The notes below the pieces were generated by a model that worked only from the letters and a program-made list of their open reading frames with translations, ran no database searches and was not told the DNA's origin. From positions 62,001-126,000 of the forward strand of contig CALDEM010000041.1 of assembly GCA_937942435.1 (NCBI GenBank): a stretch of 64,000 nt of DNA. Reading direction: 5' to 3'. Position 1 is the stretch's first letter, and each line of letters begins with the position of its first letter. The translations under genes were made by a program, and so were the position numbers. Below, in pieces: positions 34,720 to 42,566 of the stretch. Origin of the DNA: an uncultured Saprospiraceae bacterium. GTDB lineage: Bacteria; Bacteroidota; Bacteroidia; Chitinophagales; Saprospiraceae.

Positions 34720-35586
34720 CTAATGTGGCTGGGGCTTTTTCCTGAAGACTGATGTAACACTTCTCCAAAGACGTTTTGGAAAAGACGTTCTCTTTATTCC
34801 AAATGATGTCATAGCCTGATTATGATTCAATACCATAGTAATTAGGGTAAGATCTAAATCATTCTGTAGTTGATCTTTATGAACGGTAATCATAAGTCTC
34901 CCATAACCTAAAGATGAAGCAATAATTGAGACCTCGTTCTCTTCAGATAGATGCTCAGTAACGTCCAAGATAAAAGTGCCATCAATATCACTTATCGTTC
35001 CGATATCACTATCTTCTATGATGATGGTACCTCCAACGATGGGCTCTCCATACTCGTCAAGCAGCAAGCCTCGTAGAACATCAAGAGAATCTATAACAGC
35101 TGCTTGGCCTGGTTCTTTTTTTATAGACTGATTATCTTCAGATACAACATCTATGGGCTGCTGATCAACAATCTCTACGCGATCTTCTAATTGTACTCTT
35201 TCTTGTTGTGCAGTAAGCGATGAGTTTGCTAACAACATCCCAAATAAACTTGGTAGAAGCACTTTAGACTCTACTCGACTGGATATAGACGATTTGATGG
35301 TAGGTTCTTCTAATATTGATTTATCGTAGAGGCCACAAACTTTTGATTCGCTCTTGGCGTGCACAAGAGCTATATCCCATGCCAACATACCTCTAAAGTC
35401 ATGTATGACATGGTCGCATTTGGAACATTGACGTCCGCCATCACAAGCCTCCATCGTGTCCCATACTTGGCCACATTGTTTGATATTGGAGAAGTTGACT
35501 TTGGTATTCAAAAAAAATGCTTTGGTAAATAGAACGTACGTCGATAGATATATGTGACTAAACAGATTGGCATCCCCCAAACCCAC
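34720..35586 (-). CDS. CarboxypepD_reg-like protein with N-terminal Cys-rich motif
   Basis: Up to 288 aa. The longest frame starts at a GTG (35586); a TTG at 35511 gives a more usual start just before the conserved motif, so the true start is uncertain. N-terminal block CGQVWDTMEACDGGRQCSKC...VIHDF...VCG is the pattern seen before carboxypeptidase-regulatory-like domains in this phylum. Residues about 165-250 form that beta-sandwich (VLRGLLLDEYGEPIVGG, GTISDIDGTFILDV). There is a possible membrane stretch near 115. It is probably an envelope protein of unknown role. Confidence 0.75.
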   Translation of the reverse strand: MGLGDANLFSHIYLSTYVLFTKAFFLNTKVNFSNIKQCGQVWDTMEACDGGRQCSKCDHVIHDFRGMLAWDIALVHAKSESKVCGLYDKSILEEPTIKSSISSRVESKVLLPSLFGMLLANSSLTAQQERVQLEDRVEIVDQQPIDVVSEDNQSIKKEPGQAAVIDSLDVLRGLLLDEYGEPIVGGTIIIEDSDIGTISDIDGTFILDVTEHLSEENEVSIIASSLGYGRLMITVHKDQLQNDLDLTLITMVLNHNQAMTSFGIKRTSFPKRLWRSVTSVFRKKPQPH

Positions 35587-35588
35587 AT

Positions 35589-35650
35589 TTCATGACAATT
35601 GAAAACTAAGTTCACATTTCAATACATGATTCATACAGTTCATGACAATT
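35589..35650. repeat. 12-bp direct repeat with 50-bp period
   Basis: TTCATGACAATT at 35589 and again at 35639, exact copies. The 50-bp spacing is close to five helical turns, so two protein sites on one DNA face are possible. Confidence 0.45.
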
Positions 35651-35716
35651 CACTTTAAAATCAGATGTGTTTGCATTCATATTTGAGTCATCAAACAGTT
35701 ACAAAACGCTTTACCT

Positions 35717-35902
35717 ATGAAACGCCTTAGCATCCTTACCAAGAGATCCACTTACATCACTACTCTACTTTTATCTACAGGTTTTATCTACCTAAAAGAT
35801 CATGCGGATATATTGCTGTTGATGAAAGGTGGTATAAATCCACAGTTCACTACACTTATACTACAATTGAGTACATCTGACTTTTATATGGGGCTGTTTT
35901 AG
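35717..35902 (+). CDS. candidate small ORF (61 aa)
   Basis: ATG at 35717. A basic start (MKRLSILTKRSTY) is followed by a short hydrophobic segment (TTLLLSTGFIYL) and an unremarkable tail. It lies 39 bp upstream of the SDHY-repeat gene and on the same strand. No family is recognised. It may be a chance ORF in the leader. Confidence 0.2.
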   Translation: MKRLSILTKRSTYITTLLLSTGFIYLKDHADILLLMKGGINPQFTTLILQLSTSDFYMGLF

Positions 35903-35941
35903 TGCCATCTTTATATTATCAACTACGAAAAAACACACATC

Positions 35942-37381
35942 ATGTTTAAGATTTACTTTCTTTCAATCATTACAATCATCTCTTTCCTTCTATTTGCGGT
36001 AAGCGATACTCACGCACAAGGCTCCTATAGCCATAACGTCAACAATGGTAATCATAAGATCAAGGTAAAAACGCCCTTTACATCATTTGAGGTTGAGTAT
36101 GAGGGAGAGATCATCATATCAGATAACGACGAAGACATCGTTGGCATCACTGATGGTGGCTACTTTAAAGTAAAGAAGTCAGCTTTTGGGAGCAAGCGAC
36201 GCATAGAGATCGATGCTGATCGTAATGGCCGTCTTACTAAAAAATACTTTGTTGGAAGACGCGAGAAAACTTATGTGCCTGACGGCAAAGATTGGTTGGC
36301 AGAGATGCTGCCTGATGTATTTCGAACGACTACACTGGGTGCCGAGAGCCGATTAGATAGGATTTATGAAAAAGGAGGAGTAGATGGTGCCATCGATGAG
36401 ATCGAAGACCTCGATAGCGATCATGTTAAGACTCACTACTTTGACTTATTGTTAGATAAGAACCTGAGCCCCAATCAACTGGCTGAAGTCATAGAGGCGA
36501 TGGGTGATGAGATAGATTCTGATCACTATCTGTCCAATATCTTAAAAGATAATAGAAACGCTTTTTTAGCAACAGATCAGTCTATCAACGCATACATAGA
36601 GGCCGCCGAATCCATCAGTTCAGATCACTACTTGTCCGAAGTACTTAGAGATGCTATCGAGGACAACTCCATCTCAGAAGCACATGTGTCCAAGTTGCTC
36701 GATATATCAGACAGCATCAGTTCTGATCATTACCTTACTGAAGTATTCAATACATTATTATCTGATAGAAAGATCTCAGATGGAAACCTTAGAAAGGTGC
36801 TCGTATTGTCGGAGTCGATTAGCTCAGATCATTATAAGACGGAGTTATTGAAGGAAGCGATTAACACGCGACGTTCGCTTGATGATACATCGTTACAACT
36901 TGTACTGGATGCCTTAGATGATGTGGGCTCTGATCATTATGCGACTGAGGTTATAAAAGAGATTAAGAGGCAAGATTTGTCAGATCCTATGATCGCACAA
37001 GTGCTGTCTTATAGTGCAGACAACATCAGCTCAGATCACTATCTATCTGAATCCATCAGGGATATCATCAACAAATACGATATCGGCAACGACGGCTTAG
37101 AGGCCATCATAGAGGGATTAGAACAGATTAGCTCTGATCATTATGCCAGTGAGATCATCGAAGATCTATCAGATCAATCGAACCTAACAGAAGATCAGCT
37201 TATCAAGATATTAGCGTTTGTAGGTGACATCAACTCAGATCATTACCTCACAGAATCATTAAAAGAGTTAGCTCCTCATGTATCAGAATGCGGCAGTCGT
37301 GTTGCAGATGCATATAGAGATGCTGCACGTAACATCAGCTCAGAGACTTACTATGGCCGAGCACTTAAGGCGATAGACTAA
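35942..37381 (+). CDS. secreted protein with ten SDHY helical repeats
   Basis: 479 aa. Signal peptide (hydrophobic IITIISFLLFAV, cleavage near THAQ). Residues about 27-110 are a beta-rich region. From about 155 a repeat of 35-37 residues recurs ten times, each with a core like ISSDHYLSEVL (variants DSDHVKT, GSDHYAT, NSDHYLT, last SSETYYG). It resembles the I-x-SDYE-x3-VL helical repeats of proteins linked to sigma-factor and sensor loci, here with His in place of the usual Tyr. This predicts an alpha-solenoid for protein binding. It starts the LytS/sigma region and is probably a periplasmic sensor or scaffold (inference). Confidence 0.82.
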   Translation: MFKIYFLSIITIISFLLFAVSDTHAQGSYSHNVNNGNHKIKVKTPFTSFEVEYEGEIIISDNDEDIVGITDGGYFKVKKSAFGSKRRIEIDADRNGRLTKKYFVGRREKTYVPDGKDWLAEMLPDVFRTTTLGAESRLDRIYEKGGVDGAIDEIEDLDSDHVKTHYFDLLLDKNLSPNQLAEVIEAMGDEIDSDHYLSNILKDNRNAFLATDQSINAYIEAAESISSDHYLSEVLRDAIEDNSISEAHVSKLLDISDSISSDHYLTEVFNTLLSDRKISDGNLRKVLVLSESISSDHYKTELLKEAINTRRSLDDTSLQLVLDALDDVGSDHYATEVIKEIKRQDLSDPMIAQVLSYSADNISSDHYLSESIRDIINKYDIGNDGLEAIIEGLEQISSDHYASEIIEDLSDQSNLTEDQLIKILAFVGDINSDHYLTESLKELAPHVSECGSRVADAYRDAARNISSETYYGRALKAID

Positions 37382-37414
37382 GCACTGACATCAACTTGTA
37401 AAAGTCTTCATGAA

Positions 37415-37452
37415 AACTCGAAGTGATCATATCATTATGATTACTTTGAGTT
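37415..37452 (+). promoter_or_regulatory. 17-bp stem-loop immediately before the LytS start codon
   Basis: Arms 37415-37431 and 37436-37452 pair over 17 bp with two G-U wobbles around a TCAT loop. The stem ends one base before the ATG at 37454. There is no T-run, so it is not a classical terminator. It may hinder ribosome access or mark an mRNA processing site between the repeat-protein gene and lytS. If the later in-frame ATG at 37487 is used, it would lie in the 5'UTR. Confidence 0.55.
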
Positions 37453-37453
37453 C

Positions 37454-38503
37454 ATGAGACCTACATCATCAACTCAAAACTATCTCATGCCAAGGCAGAT
37501 CACCACTGTTTTGTTAGGTATGCTAACAGGACTCATCATACATCTTTATCTTCTACTAAGTGAGGAGTTTATCCTTTCGGAAATAAACGCTATAGGCATC
37601 ATCGGAGCCATGATAGTCGGCATCATGATAGCCTTTGCCATCCGCATGATATCAGAAAAACTTAGTGAGCTTATAAAATGGGAAAACAATGCTGGCGTAC
37701 GATTATTGGCTGGTATCGCAATCACTACTGCAATTGCAGGCCTCTGCTATTATACGTTTTATAAATTAATCTGGGCGCATGTTGTATCAGTACCACGGGA
37801 GGTTGTAGAGTTATCGATGATCACTTGTATCAAGCTGATGATTCTAATCTTTGTTTTAGCACTTATCTATGCCATATTTTCATATGTACACTACTCTTAT
37901 CAAGCAGTCGCTTTTGCTCAAGTACATCGGATACAATTAAAGAGAGAGATCATTGATATACAGATGGAGACGCTCAAGAGTCAACTGAGACCCCACTTCT
38001 TATTTAATAGTCTCAACACCATCTCATCACTGATCCATAACCATAAGGAAGATGCAGAACTTTTTATAAGAAGACTCGCTAAAACTTATAATTATACGCT
38101 TGAAAATTATAATAAAAAATCCATCACCCTGCAAGAAGAGATTGCGCTCGTTACTTCATATATAGAGATGATGAGAGCACGATTTGGAGAGAATGTCACT
38201 CTACGCAACAACATCCCAAGTGAGTTATTGAGCAAAGACATACTGCCTCTAAGTTTACAAACCTTAATCGAAAACGCGCTGAAGCACAACGTAATCAACG
38301 ATGAGCATCAACTCACTATATCTCTTGAAGCAACTGAGAAAGTCATAAGCATAGAAAACAATAAAACCAAAGCTCCCTCATCCGTTGTCTCTAACAATAT
38401 TGGTTTGGCCAATCTACAAAAGAGATACAGACTCTGGGACAATCAGAAGGTTAGCATTCATAATGACGAGCATTCATTTACTGTAAAAATCCCTATTAAT
38501 TGA
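37454..38503 (+). CDS. LytS-type sensor histidine kinase
   Basis: 349 aa. Four transmembrane helices (about 17-33, 47-64, 85-104, 124-146), then a coiled linker and a His_kinase domain: phosphoacceptor His181 in LRPHFLFNSLNT, N-box LIENALKHN (about 274), then NNIGLANLQKRY. No separate periplasmic sensor domain, so it probably senses within the membrane. The partner regulator is the LytTR protein at 39543. Its stop codon overlaps the start of the next gene (TTGA), so both are translationally coupled. Confidence 0.9.
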   Translation: MRPTSSTQNYLMPRQITTVLLGMLTGLIIHLYLLLSEEFILSEINAIGIIGAMIVGIMIAFAIRMISEKLSELIKWENNAGVRLLAGIAITTAIAGLCYYTFYKLIWAHVVSVPREVVELSMITCIKLMILIFVLALIYAIFSYVHYSYQAVAFAQVHRIQLKREIIDIQMETLKSQLRPHFLFNSLNTISSLIHNHKEDAELFIRRLAKTYNYTLENYNKKSITLQEEIALVTSYIEMMRARFGENVTLRNNIPSELLSKDILPLSLQTLIENALKHNVINDEHQLTISLEATEKVISIENNKTKAPSSVVSNNIGLANLQKRYRLWDNQKVSIHNDEHSFTVKIPIN

Positions 38504-39537
38504 GAGCTCGATTATTCACAGATTATTGGTCCTTTAGGATAGTCAGTCCAGTTGCTACTGGTACTATAGTTTACCTATTGATCCTGCTCATCAATAACAC
38601 TATCGAGGATGCCCTTGAGTCATTTATAAGTGATGAGTTTTTTGTATGTATCGCACTGGCCTTGATAGTATCAGAAACTACAAGGTTGATACTAAAGCAG
38701 TTCTCAAAGATAAACCTCAACATACCAGATGCTTGGAAGGTTGTTTCCATCATCTTGATTACTGTACTTTGCACATCGCTACTTGTTTGTATAGGCATAT
38801 CATCTTACTTCAGATATGCGCTCGGCTACCAACCCAATCTATCAGAGTTACAACCCTTTATTATACTGTATGCAGGACTGACTATTGCCTTGGCAGCTGT
38901 CTACCTAAGTAATTACTTTATTAAAAAAGCGTCATCCGAGATGATGCTAGTTGAGGAGCAACTCAAAGATCAGTCTGCAGCTAACTTTATAAAACTAACA
39001 CGAGGTATCAATCCTGATTTGTTATTTGAGAGTTTAGAAAGTTTGATCACTCATGTACAGGATAATGACGCCGACGAGGCTGACAACATGATAGATGACC
39101 TATCGATGGTCTACAGATATACACTTTCTAAAAACAGCAAAGAAATCATCTCTATCCAAGAAGAACTGCGTGCCTTGTCTTCTTTAGCACAGCTGATCAA
39201 TCGGCTCCCTTATAGAAAAACAAAAATCGTCAACAACCTAAGTGGTAGCGGCTATATCATCCCTGGTAGCTTACTTCACTTAATAGAAATAATTATAAAA
39301 AAGACAATCGTTAGTCAACACAAAACACTCACAATTACAATTACTAACGAAGAGAAAAACATCAGTGTAAGTTATATACCTCATGACAAGCTCAATAATA
39401 CCCTTAGCATAGAAGATCTGCAAGACATCAATCTAACTTACAGTATGTATAGCGAGCAACAAGTACAGATCAAAGAGCAAGACGAACAAAGAAGTATACT
39501 TCTTCCACTCCTCTCCTTTAAAACGGAATCAACTTAA
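38500..39537 (+). CDS. catalytically degenerate LytS paralogue (pseudokinase)
   Basis: 345 aa from a TTG overlapping the preceding stop. Same layout as the upstream kinase: four hydrophobic segments (about 17-32, 48-64, 81-101, 120-140) and a His_kinase-like domain. The phosphoacceptor block reads INPDLLFESLES with Asp173 where His is expected. The N-box equivalent is LIEIIIKKT, lacking the Asn that binds Mg-ATP, and the glycine loop is not recognisable. It probably has no kinase activity but could form heterodimers with, or allosterically control, its neighbour (inference). Confidence 0.82.
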   Translation: MRARLFTDYWSFRIVSPVATGTIVYLLILLINNTIEDALESFISDEFFVCIALALIVSETTRLILKQFSKINLNIPDAWKVVSIILITVLCTSLLVCIGISSYFRYALGYQPNLSELQPFIILYAGLTIALAAVYLSNYFIKKASSEMMLVEEQLKDQSAANFIKLTRGINPDLLFESLESLITHVQDNDADEADNMIDDLSMVYRYTLSKNSKEIISIQEELRALSSLAQLINRLPYRKTKIVNNLSGSGYIIPGSLLHLIEIIIKKTIVSQHKTLTITITNEEKNISVSYIPHDKLNNTLSIEDLQDINLTYSMYSEQQVQIKEQDEQRSILLPLLSFKTEST

Positions 39538-39542
39538 TCACT

Positions 39543-40304
39543 ATGAAAATCCTAATTGTCGAAGACGAGATACCCGCAGCAGAAAAACTGAAGAGATACC
39601 TCTTGAAGTACGATCCAAACATCGTAGTGATGGAGACCATCACTTCTGTATCTAAAGCTGCAGAATGGCTGTCGATAGATGAGCACCTACCAGATGTGAT
39701 CTTTATGGATATCCAACTGTCAGATGGTATCAGCTTTGAGATATTTGGTTTAGTGGAGGTGCGTTGTCCTGTTATATTTGCAACAGCACATGACGACTAT
39801 GCCTTAGATGCTTTTAAGGTTAATAGTATAGACTACATCATGAAGCCGATCACCTATATGGAAGTAAGCAATGCACTTAAGAAGCTAAGCTCCATGAGTA
39901 CTCAACTTATCAAACTCAATGCTATCTCAGGCCTCATCGCCAATGTCAAATCAAAGAAAACGAAAGATAGATTTGTAGTTAAGAAAGGTAACTTGATACA
40001 ATCTATAAAGACTTCTGACATCCAACTATTCTATGCAGAGGGGCGTACGGTATTCTTAGTAACAACAAACAATGATCGATACATCATCGACTTCAACTTA
40101 TCAGATCTGGAAGAGCTCGTACCCAATAAGTCCTTCTATAGAGTCAACAGATCTTTCATAGTGAATATCAACAGTATCCAGAAGATCAATAAATACTCTA
40201 ACAGCCGGCTCAAGCTCATCACAGCATATGAAGCTCCAACAGAGATCGTGGTCAGTCGTGAGCGTGTGTCAGAGTTTAAGGAATGGTTAGAGGGAGACTC
40301 TTAA
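39543..40304 (+). CDS. LytTR family response regulator
   Basis: 253 aa. REC domain with acidic pocket VEDE (about 6-9), phosphoacceptor Asp56 in IFMDIQLSDG, conserved Thr/Ala region ATAHDDYA and Lys in YIMKPI. The C-terminal LytTR DNA-binding domain (about 150-250) has FVVKKGN, DIQLFYAEGRTVFL, FYRVNRSFIVNI and a KLI..IVVSRERV end. It lies 5 bp after the pseudokinase gene, so the kinase pair and regulator form one operon. Confidence 0.94.
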   Translation: MKILIVEDEIPAAEKLKRYLLKYDPNIVVMETITSVSKAAEWLSIDEHLPDVIFMDIQLSDGISFEIFGLVEVRCPVIFATAHDDYALDAFKVNSIDYIMKPITYMEVSNALKKLSSMSTQLIKLNAISGLIANVKSKKTKDRFVVKKGNLIQSIKTSDIQLFYAEGRTVFLVTTNNDRYIIDFNLSDLEELVPNKSFYRVNRSFIVNINSIQKINKYSNSRLKLITAYEAPTEIVVSRERVSEFKEWLEGDS

Positions 40305-40345
40305 GACTTTAGATCCAACTTTTTCATATTTATTTTGTCAATCGA

Positions 40346-40373
40346 TGTAACCTTCGAGAAGGACAGTCGTATT
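40346..40373 (+). promoter_or_regulatory. candidate ECF sigma-type promoter of the sigma/anti-sigma operon
   Basis: A TGTAAC motif (40346-40351) and CGTATT (40368-40373) match the AAC -35 and CGT -10 signatures of ECF promoters with a 16-bp spacer. The ATG of the sigma factor is 31 bp downstream. This suggests autoregulation, as is common for ECF loci. Confidence 0.45.
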
Positions 40374-40404
40374 ACTCAATGAAAGCACTACTGAAACGCT
40401 TCAA

Positions 40405-40950
40405 ATGATCACCGACGAAGAACTCATGCTGCAAGCAAAAAGTGGAGATATGTCAAGCATCTCTGATCTCTTTGTGCGTTATCATAAGGAGCTGTATACT
40501 TTCTACTATCGTCAATCTAAAAACGATGCCCTGAGTAAAGACTTAGTGCAGAACTTGTTTGAACGGATCATCAAGAACAGGAACAAATACGATGCTAAAT
40601 ACCCTTTTAAGTCTTGGCTCTTTAAGTTGGCATGGAATGAGCAGAATGACTTTTATCGTAAACGGAAGTTAACCTTACCAGGTGATGAAAGAATGGCGCA
40701 CATCATACCTCAGACAGAAGAAAAAAGACAGGATATATCTACAGATTGTAAGCAAAGACTGAAGATTGCGATGGGACAATTGAATCAAGAGCAGCAACAG
40801 CTCTTACAATTGACACAGTTTCAAGGATTAAAATATGCAGAAGTAGCAGACATAATGGGATGCTCTCTTTCTGCAATCAAAGTAAGGGTCCACAGAACTA
40901 TGAAGTCTCTAAGGACTGCATATACAAATACGCCTAACCATGGATATTGA
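40405..40950 (+). CDS. ECF-type sigma-70 family RNA polymerase sigma factor
   Basis: 181 aa. Sigma region 2 (about 5-75: LFVRYHKELYTFYYRQSKND ... DLVQNLFERI ... YPFKSWLFKLAWNEQNDF) and region 4 (about 115-170: QLNQEQQQLLQLTQFQGLKYAEVADIMG, CSLSAIKVRVHRTMKSLR). No regions 1.1 or 3, the ECF layout. Overlaps the next gene, a membrane anti-sigma-like protein, by 11 bp. It likely controls the downstream DUF4097/S41 genes and itself. Confidence 0.93.
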   Translation: MITDEELMLQAKSGDMSSISDLFVRYHKELYTFYYRQSKNDALSKDLVQNLFERIIKNRNKYDAKYPFKSWLFKLAWNEQNDFYRKRKLTLPGDERMAHIIPQTEEKRQDISTDCKQRLKIAMGQLNQEQQQLLQLTQFQGLKYAEVADIMGCSLSAIKVRVHRTMKSLRTAYTNTPNHGY

Positions 40951-41737
40951 AGAAAAGATAATAGACTACATCAACAACGAGCTATCAACGGAAGAGCGTA
41001 AAGAAGTACGTCTCCTTATAGAATCAGATGATATGGCAAAATCAATTTATGAAGAGTACAGCGATCTGATGTCTGGTATCCAAGATGAACCACTAATCGC
41101 GCCGGATCAAGAGTGGGCGACTTCATTCAGTGAATCTTTGAAAAGTAGAAATGTCGAAGAACAAGGCTTAGAGGAGAACGAACCCAAGGGAGCAAAAGTC
41201 GTACCACTTCAGTCACGCTCAATCTTAACCAAAGTAGCAGCTGCGGCAGCGATCTTGATCATCAGCATCTTAGGATACAACAATATCAATCAAAGCATCC
41301 AAATCGATGAAGTAGGACAAGAGGTTTACGCCATGCGTCAGCTTTTAGAAGCTAATCTCAATAGTTCATCCGTGAGTTCAAGGATCAAAGCAGTGAGATA
41401 TTCAGAAGAAGTAGATACCCAAGATGAAGACTTCATTCGCATCTTAGAAAAAACGATGCGTGAAGATGAAAGTGCTCATGTCAGACTTGCAGCTACCGAA
41501 GCTCTAAAGAAGTGGGCAGATATTCCATTTGTACGAGAGTCGTTGTTGATGGCGCTACAAAATGAAGAAGATGCTCATGTAAAGATATTACTTATAGAAA
41601 CACTGTCATCGATCAATGACGTCAATGTGGGCCCACATCTGGACAACTTGATCAACGATATAGAATCGCCACAATACATTAAAGATGAGGCACATAAAGG
41701 AATCTTCAGATTAGAGAAAAATGCGAAGGTTCTTTAA
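40940..41737 (+). CDS. membrane anti-sigma-like protein with HEAT repeats
   Basis: 265 aa. N-terminal anti-sigma-like helices (IIDYINNELSTEERKEV, no zinc HxxxCxxC), one transmembrane helix (about 95-113, KVAAAAAILIISILGY), and an outer part with HEAT-type repeats (about 150-260: DESAHVRLAATEALKKWAD, EEDAHVKILLIETLSSIND). The coupled sigma gene and topology suggest that the N-terminus binds the sigma factor and the HEAT part senses a periplasmic partner. The SDHY-repeat protein or the DUF4097 proteins are possible partners (inference). Confidence 0.82.
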   Translation: MDIEEKIIDYINNELSTEERKEVRLLIESDDMAKSIYEEYSDLMSGIQDEPLIAPDQEWATSFSESLKSRNVEEQGLEENEPKGAKVVPLQSRSILTKVAAAAAILIISILGYNNINQSIQIDEVGQEVYAMRQLLEANLNSSSVSSRIKAVRYSEEVDTQDEDFIRILEKTMREDESAHVRLAATEALKKWADIPFVRESLLMALQNEEDAHVKILLIETLSSINDVNVGPHLDNLINDIESPQYIKDEAHKGIFRLEKNAKVL

Positions 41738-41769
41738 GCCTCAAAATTCAAATTACTAAAATTATCAAA

Positions 41770-42537
41770 ATGAAAAATACTTTACTTACCCTTATAGTTA
41801 GTCTTGCTTTCATCAGCTTGCAAGCCCAATCTAAAGAACACAAAATATCAAAGTCATCAGGCACCTTAGTTCTTGCAGGCCTTAATGAAGTCACTGTAGA
41901 ATCTTATAATGGTAGCGAGATCATCTTCACAACAGACAGCTACGATGAAGAAGTTGATGAAAGAGCGGCAGGCCTAAAATTGGTTAACTCGCTTGGCCTC
42001 AATGACAACACAGGACTTGGTCTAGCAGTGCAAGAAGAAAATGGCAACGTAGTAGTCTCTCAAGTATCCTCAACGTGTGATTCTGAGTTTATAATAAAAG
42101 TGCCATCCGGCATGAGCTTGGAGTATGAGCACACCAATAACTCAGGTGGAGATATTACAGTCATCGGTCTATCTAAAGAAGTGATTATATCTACAACCTA
42201 TGGAGATGTAGAGCTAATAGACATAACAGGGCCTATGGCTGTCAAATCTGTATATGGAAGCGTGGATGCTGCGTTTTCTTCTGTATCTCAATCTGGCTCC
42301 ATTACTATCGAATCTATCTATGATCTTGTAGACATCACACTTCCTTCTAATGCTAATGCAGATATCAGTATGCGTACACCTTATGGAGAGATCTATAGCA
42401 ATGTAGATATCGAAGTTGAAAAAACGGAAGGTCTGAGAAGAGTATCTTCTAAGACCATCAAAGGCACTATCAATGGTGGCGGTGTAGAATTTAGAGTAAA
42501 AGCAAGTTACGACAATATCTACCTTAGAAAGAAATAG
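41770..42537 (+). CDS. DUF4097 family secreted protein (1)
   Basis: 255 aa with a signal peptide (LTLIVSLAFISLQAQ). The rest is a right-handed beta-helix-like DUF4097 region with repeated VTVESYNGSEIIF, VIISTTYGDVELIDITG and MRTPYGEIYSNVDIEV. The last residues DNIYLRKK match the end of the second DUF4097 protein downstream. Such proteins are usually encoded with ECF sigma factors and are thought to be envelope components. Last residues before the S41 gene are 29 bp away. Confidence 0.85.
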   Translation: MKNTLLTLIVSLAFISLQAQSKEHKISKSSGTLVLAGLNEVTVESYNGSEIIFTTDSYDEEVDERAAGLKLVNSLGLNDNTGLGLAVQEENGNVVVSQVSSTCDSEFIIKVPSGMSLEYEHTNNSGGDITVIGLSKEVIISTTYGDVELIDITGPMAVKSVYGSVDAAFSSVSQSGSITIESIYDLVDITLPSNANADISMRTPYGEIYSNVDIEVEKTEGLRRVSSKTIKGTINGGGVEFRVKASYDNIYLRKK

Positions 42538-42566
42538 AAGTAGTACACTCCAAGAAAGGATAGAAT

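Larger units (their letters stand above)
35587..35941. other. divergent intergenic region with spaced direct repeats
   Basis: 355 bp between the CarboxypepD_reg protein and the SDHY-repeat protein. It contains TTCATGACAATT twice, 50 bp apart (35589-35600 and 35639-35650), and a 61-codon ORF at 35717. No complete -33/-7 promoter is obvious. Confidence 0.5.

Noticed and set aside
36411-37350. CRISPR-like repetition seen as regularly spaced tcagatca blocks
   Set aside because: The blocks are in frame and encode the SDHY repeats; units are diverged and there are no spacer-like unique segments.
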